NCBI GenBank assembly: GCA_036505615.1
Contig: DASXTB010000365.1
Span: forward strand, 1-8,225
From: DASXTB01 sp036505615
Lineage (GTDB): Bacteria > Acidobacteriota > UBA6911 > JACQSX01
DNA: 8,225 nt
Reading direction: 5' to 3'
In this document: piece by piece, positions 5,681 to 8,225 of the stretch
How the letters are laid out: every line of letters begins with the position of its first letter
Numbering within the stretch: position 1 is the stretch's first letter
Position numbers and translations under genes: made by a program
The notes under the pieces: model-generated
Databases searched by the model: none
The model's input: the letters and a program-made list of their open reading frames with translations, nothing else
What the model was told of the DNA's origin: nothing

Positions 5681-7351
5681 TCACTGCTCGGCCCGGCCGA
5701 TGAATACAAGGCGGCGCTTCGCGGAGAAGCTCTCATCGCGTATCAGCATTGGAGGCGGGTGCTCGCCGAAATAAAATCGAATGGCCTCCTTTGCCGTGGG
5801 GACCACGTCGCCTGACTTTCGGTGAGCAAGCAGGATGCCCGCTGTCCCGGGCCGGTCAAGGAAGTCGCCAAGGTCAACGGGCGTTCTTCCGTTAAGGTCG
5901 GTGATGGTCCGGCCCAGGTAAAAGTAAGCCGAGCCGAACTCGCGCTCGCCGTAGCCAACAGCTCCCAGCTCACCCGTGTGAGCTAGTCCGGAAACCTCGC
6001 GGTGGAAGGGGCCCTCGCCAACCCGATCCCGTGCCTCGACTATCGCCCCATCCAACCAGCCGCAAGAAAACGTCACTGCGCCGAGCGCTGTGAGAAGGCT
6101 CAGTCTCTCAGCTCCTCCGGTTCGAACGGTCCACACTGCCACTGCAAGAAGAAAAATTGCCACTACCGGCAGGCATAGCGCTGTGCCGGTGATTTTCCCG
6201 CTGGCACTATAATCGCGGGCGGCAAGCACTGCCGGCGCGCTGCTCGCCGCAATGGCCGCACAGGCTATTATCAGGCGCCGGGCGCGCCATGCCGGATTGG
6301 CGGAAGTCTCCTGCCACCAGGCGCCGACGGCTGTGGCAAAGGGCGCAATCAGGGCCACCATATAGGAGGCACGCTTCGACTGGGACGCCGCAATAAGCGT
6401 CGCCGGCACGATCATCCAGGCAACGAGGAGCAACTGGGAACGCCGTTCTTGAAGGGGCTTGTTGGAAAATGCCTTCCGAAGCACATCTACTGCCGCTAGC
6501 ACGGCAAGCGGTGTCCATGGCAAGAGCGCCGCGGCCAGCCAGGCGATCACTTCGTACGGCCGCGCCGAAGTGTGGCCACCAAAGACGCCGGTGAAGCGCC
6601 CAAAGTTGTTGGCTACGAGGGTTTCACGTAGAAAAACCAGACCTAAGCCGCCGGGCGGTTCCCGCTGGCCTGCCTGATAGAGAGCGCGCACCCAGAATCC
6701 GCCTACTGTCAGGAAAACAAAAATGCCAGGGTTGAACACGATCCTGCGAAAGCAGCGGACGTCACGCCCCAGAATCACGTATGCCAGCGTCGCAATTCCC
6801 GGAATGGCTACTCCAAACAGATTCTTCGAAAGGAAACCGAACGCCAGCGCCGTATAGAAGAGCACACCCCACCGAAACCATTGATCGGTCGCGACGATGC
6901 GCTCGAATGCCCAGAAGGCAAGGGACACGGTCGCAGCTACGGCGATATCGGTGACGCAGTGGTGCGCGGCTTCCTGGAAACTGCGGCTCGTTCCCAGAGC
7001 GATCGCGGCCACAACTCCGCCGGCGGAGCTTCCCGAGAATCGCTTGCCCGCAGCGAATACCGCCAGGACCGCGCACAGAGCGAAGATCGAGGATGGAATC
7101 CGCGCCGCGGTCTCGCTTGGGCCAAGAAGCCGAATTGACAGTGCTGTGGCGGCATAAAACAGCGGCGGCTTCTCCAGAAAAGGTTTGCCGTTGAGGCGCG
7201 GAACCACAAAGTCACTCGAATCGGCCATCTCGCGAGCAATGCCGGCCTCACGACATTCATCGGTTCCATGCAGCGAATGGGACAGATTGATCGCAAGAGT
7301 TGCAAACAACAGGACAAAGATAAAGAGCCAAGGCCACCGGAGTGAATCCAT
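5681..7351 (-). CDS. ArnT/PMT-type membrane glycosyltransferase (GT-C)
   Basis: A 556-residue polytopic inner-membrane protein with about 12 hydrophobic segments (for example 9-27, 85-103, 135-153, 205-225, 266-291, 305-322, 390-409). The family uses polyprenyl-phosphate sugars and transfers them, on the outer face, to lipid A, glycans or proteins. The first outer loop has GTDECREAGIAREM (29-42), where D31 and R34 match the catalytic Asp and nearby Arg of ArnT. LNGKPFLEKPPL (53-64) carries E60 and K61, with the same 30-residue Asp-to-Lys spacing I recall for ArnT. TDIAV (134-138) gives a second acidic residue, and SKRASYMVALIAP (325-337) is the K-x-x-Y-L-P-type motif. The last 120 residues are a soluble domain. 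The ATG at 7351 lacks a ribosome binding site but follows a promoter-like element closely. Its role as 4-amino-arabinose transferase is not supported; the sugar is unknown. Confidence 0.9.
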   Translation of the reverse strand: MDSLRWPWLFIFVLLFATLAINLSHSLHGTDECREAGIAREMADSSDFVVPRLNGKPFLEKPPLFYAATALSIRLLGPSETAARIPSSIFALCAVLAVFAAGKRFSGSSAGGVVAAIALGTSRSFQEAAHHCVTDIAVAATVSLAFWAFERIVATDQWFRWGVLFYTALAFGFLSKNLFGVAIPGIATLAYVILGRDVRCFRRIVFNPGIFVFLTVGGFWVRALYQAGQREPPGGLGLVFLRETLVANNFGRFTGVFGGHTSARPYEVIAWLAAALLPWTPLAVLAAVDVLRKAFSNKPLQERRSQLLLVAWMIVPATLIAASQSKRASYMVALIAPFATAVGAWWQETSANPAWRARRLIIACAAIAASSAPAVLAARDYSASGKITGTALCLPVVAIFLLAVAVWTVRTGGAERLSLLTALGAVTFSCGWLDGAIVEARDRVGEGPFHREVSGLAHTGELGAVGYGEREFGSAYFYLGRTITDLNGRTPVDLGDFLDRPGTAGILLAHRKSGDVVPTAKEAIRFYFGEHPPPMLIRDESFSAKRRLVFIGRAEQ

Positions 7352-7362
7352 AGGGTTGCTGC

Positions 7363-7392
7363 AGATTAGCAGGAGGCGCGCAATGGAATCAA
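7363..7392 (-). promoter_or_regulatory. Promoter of the ArnT/PMT-type gene, near-leaderless
   Basis: On the minus strand TTGATT (7392-7387) and TAATCT (7368-7363) lie 18 bases apart. The ATG at 7351 is 11 bases after the -10 box, so the leader would be only about five bases. The bases just before the ATG (CAGCAACCCT) contain no Shine-Dalgarno sequence. The element therefore fits a separate promoter for the membrane GT and its coupled partner downstream, although read-through from the upstream paralogue across the 148-base gap is also possible. Confidence 0.4.
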
Positions 7393-7499
7393 CGCGACTG
7401 ACCCGTATTATTCTTAGGTTGAACGCTCCAAGCGTACTCCTGTTGCGAGCACAGCAGCACGCAAGATACCTGCGCTCCCAAGAAGCGAATCCGTGAATT

Positions 7500-8225
7500 T
7501 TATCTGAGCGGAGTAACCCCCGGCAGGCCGCGCGCCAGGGCTAACAGATCAATCCACCGTCCCTTTGAATAATTGAACCCGCTGGCATTTCCAAGGGGCT
7601 CCAGTCCGAGCGGGCCGCTCTCTTTTTCAATTCGCGCCAGCGCCTGGCGCGAGATCACCAGCACACCAGGATACGGTTTATGAGCCCATCGTCTTACCGC
7701 ACAGTTGTCTTCCAGCGATTCGATAACCCGGCCACGGAGATAGAAAACGAGACTGGGCTCGCCGTAATCGTGCTCGGCAACAGGCACACTCTCGTCGGTG
7801 CGGGCACGGATTGCCTCAGCAAGTGGCTTTGAGATCTTGAAGCGTTCGGCTATCGGGAGGCCAGCGAACATGAGAGTAAGCTGCAGCGCGAGGACACCTC
7901 CGGCAAGAGTTGCAATTGTGGATCGATAGCGACGTGCTCGATGTTCAATCAGTGCCAGCAATGTCATCAACAGTACGACGCAGCCGCAAGCAGCGCATGC
8001 CCCAGCCAACCCGAAGTTGATCGGCGAACGAGTTGCCGCGGGCAAAAACCAGGGTACGATTACCAGCGTCGCTCCGACTGAAGACCCGACCGTACTGAAA
8101 GTCCAGCGGCCGCGCTTGAGCCAAGCGAAATCCTTCCTCGTTAACCGGCCGCTTTCGGCAGCCTCCAGGACCCCAGCAACCATCAACGCAAGCGCCGGAC
8201 AGAGAGGCAAAATGTAGAGAGGCAA
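7500..8225 (-). CDS. ArnT/PMT-type membrane glycosyltransferase, C-terminal part
   Basis: The visible 241 residues are the C-terminal part of a second GT-C membrane protein; its start lies beyond the right edge of the window, so the first visible Met is not the true start. The visible part opens PLYILPLCPALAL, the conserved P-x-Y-x-L-P-x-x-P motif of ArnT/PMT proteins, found in the middle third of the family. Four hydrophobic segments follow (about 1-20, 45-63, 68-95, 102-122), then a soluble tail of about 120 residues. The tail segment VPVAEHDYGEPSLVFYLRGRVIESLED (148-174) matches in layout the tail of the neighbouring GT-C protein (ELGAVGYGEREFGSAYFYLGRTITDLNG), so the two look like paralogues. 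It is transcribed in the same direction as that gene, 148 bases upstream. The donor and acceptor cannot be told; the catalytic first loop is not in view. Confidence 0.85.
   Translation of the reverse strand: MPLYILPLCPALALMVAGVLEAAESGRLTRKDFAWLKRGRWTFSTVGSSVGATLVIVPWFLPAATRSPINFGLAGACAACGCVVLLMTLLALIEHRARRYRSTIATLAGGVLALQLTLMFAGLPIAERFKISKPLAEAIRARTDESVPVAEHDYGEPSLVFYLRGRVIESLEDNCAVRRWAHKPYPGVLVISRQALARIEKESGPLGLEPLGNASGFNYSKGRWIDLLALARGLPGVTPLR

Noticed and set aside
5680..5736. Earlier ATG for the family 4 GT (19 more residues)
   Set aside because: The extension overlaps the end of the membrane GT gene, has no family homology, and the ATG at 5679 starts exactly at the conserved first strand.
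5184..5774. 196-residue plus-strand open frame
   Set aside because: Antisense to the family 4 GT and the membrane GT, both well supported; translation is rich in Arg, Gly and Cys without domain signal.
7423..7435. Small hairpin ACGCT-TGG-AGCGT as terminator of the right-hand GT-C gene
   Set aside because: Only five pairs and no T-run on the minus strand; too weak to call.

Overview
The window is a dense glycosyltransferase (GT) locus from a GC-rich bacterium. Six genes are complete and a seventh is cut by the right edge. I see no phage, transposase, CRISPR, tRNA or rRNA gene. The gaps hold short interspersed repeats: an 'AGAACCG-GGGCGTCAGCCCGCG' hairpin type, 'ATTCGAA' tandems, a 'TGTAGGGGCG' palindrome and an 'ACGAAG/CTTCGT' inverted repeat. 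Together with the gene types these resemble what I know of Acidobacteriota intergenic DNA. That taxonomic guess is inference at moderate-to-low confidence; nothing in the window proves it.

Layout. Positions 1-268 hold no gene, only hairpins and a short direct repeat. Positions 269-1075 (-) encode a GT-A fold, family 2 GT resembling the LPS-core WaaE/KdtX/LgtF group. Positions 1076-1407 hold its promoter and a cluster of three REP-like hairpin repeats. Positions 1408-2520 (-) encode a GT-B fold, family 4 GT. A divergent intergenic region (2521-2774) holds a promoter facing each way and a long imperfect palindrome between them. Positions 2775-3470 and 3467-4447 (+) are two family 2 GTs that overlap by ATGA and form a small operon. 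A convergent gap (4448-4560) holds an inverted repeat that may end transcription from both sides. Positions 4561-5679 (-) encode a second family 4 GT. It starts one base after the stop of a polytopic membrane GT of the ArnT/PMT type (5681-7351, -). Upstream of that is the C-terminal part of a second ArnT/PMT-type protein (7500-8225, -).

How the genes could work together (inference): the cytoplasmic GTs (three family 2, two family 4) would build a glycan on a lipid or lipid-A-type acceptor at the inner face of the membrane. The two GT-C membrane proteins would transfer sugars from polyprenyl-phosphate carriers to an acceptor on the outer face. No flippase, polymerase, ligase or nucleotide-sugar gene is visible, so the product (LPS core, O-antigen, exopolysaccharide or protein glycan) cannot be named.

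The most unusual signals are in the gaps, not the genes: two promoter-like elements that would give nearly leaderless mRNAs, a 16-base motif shared by two other promoters, and a different repeat family in almost every gap.
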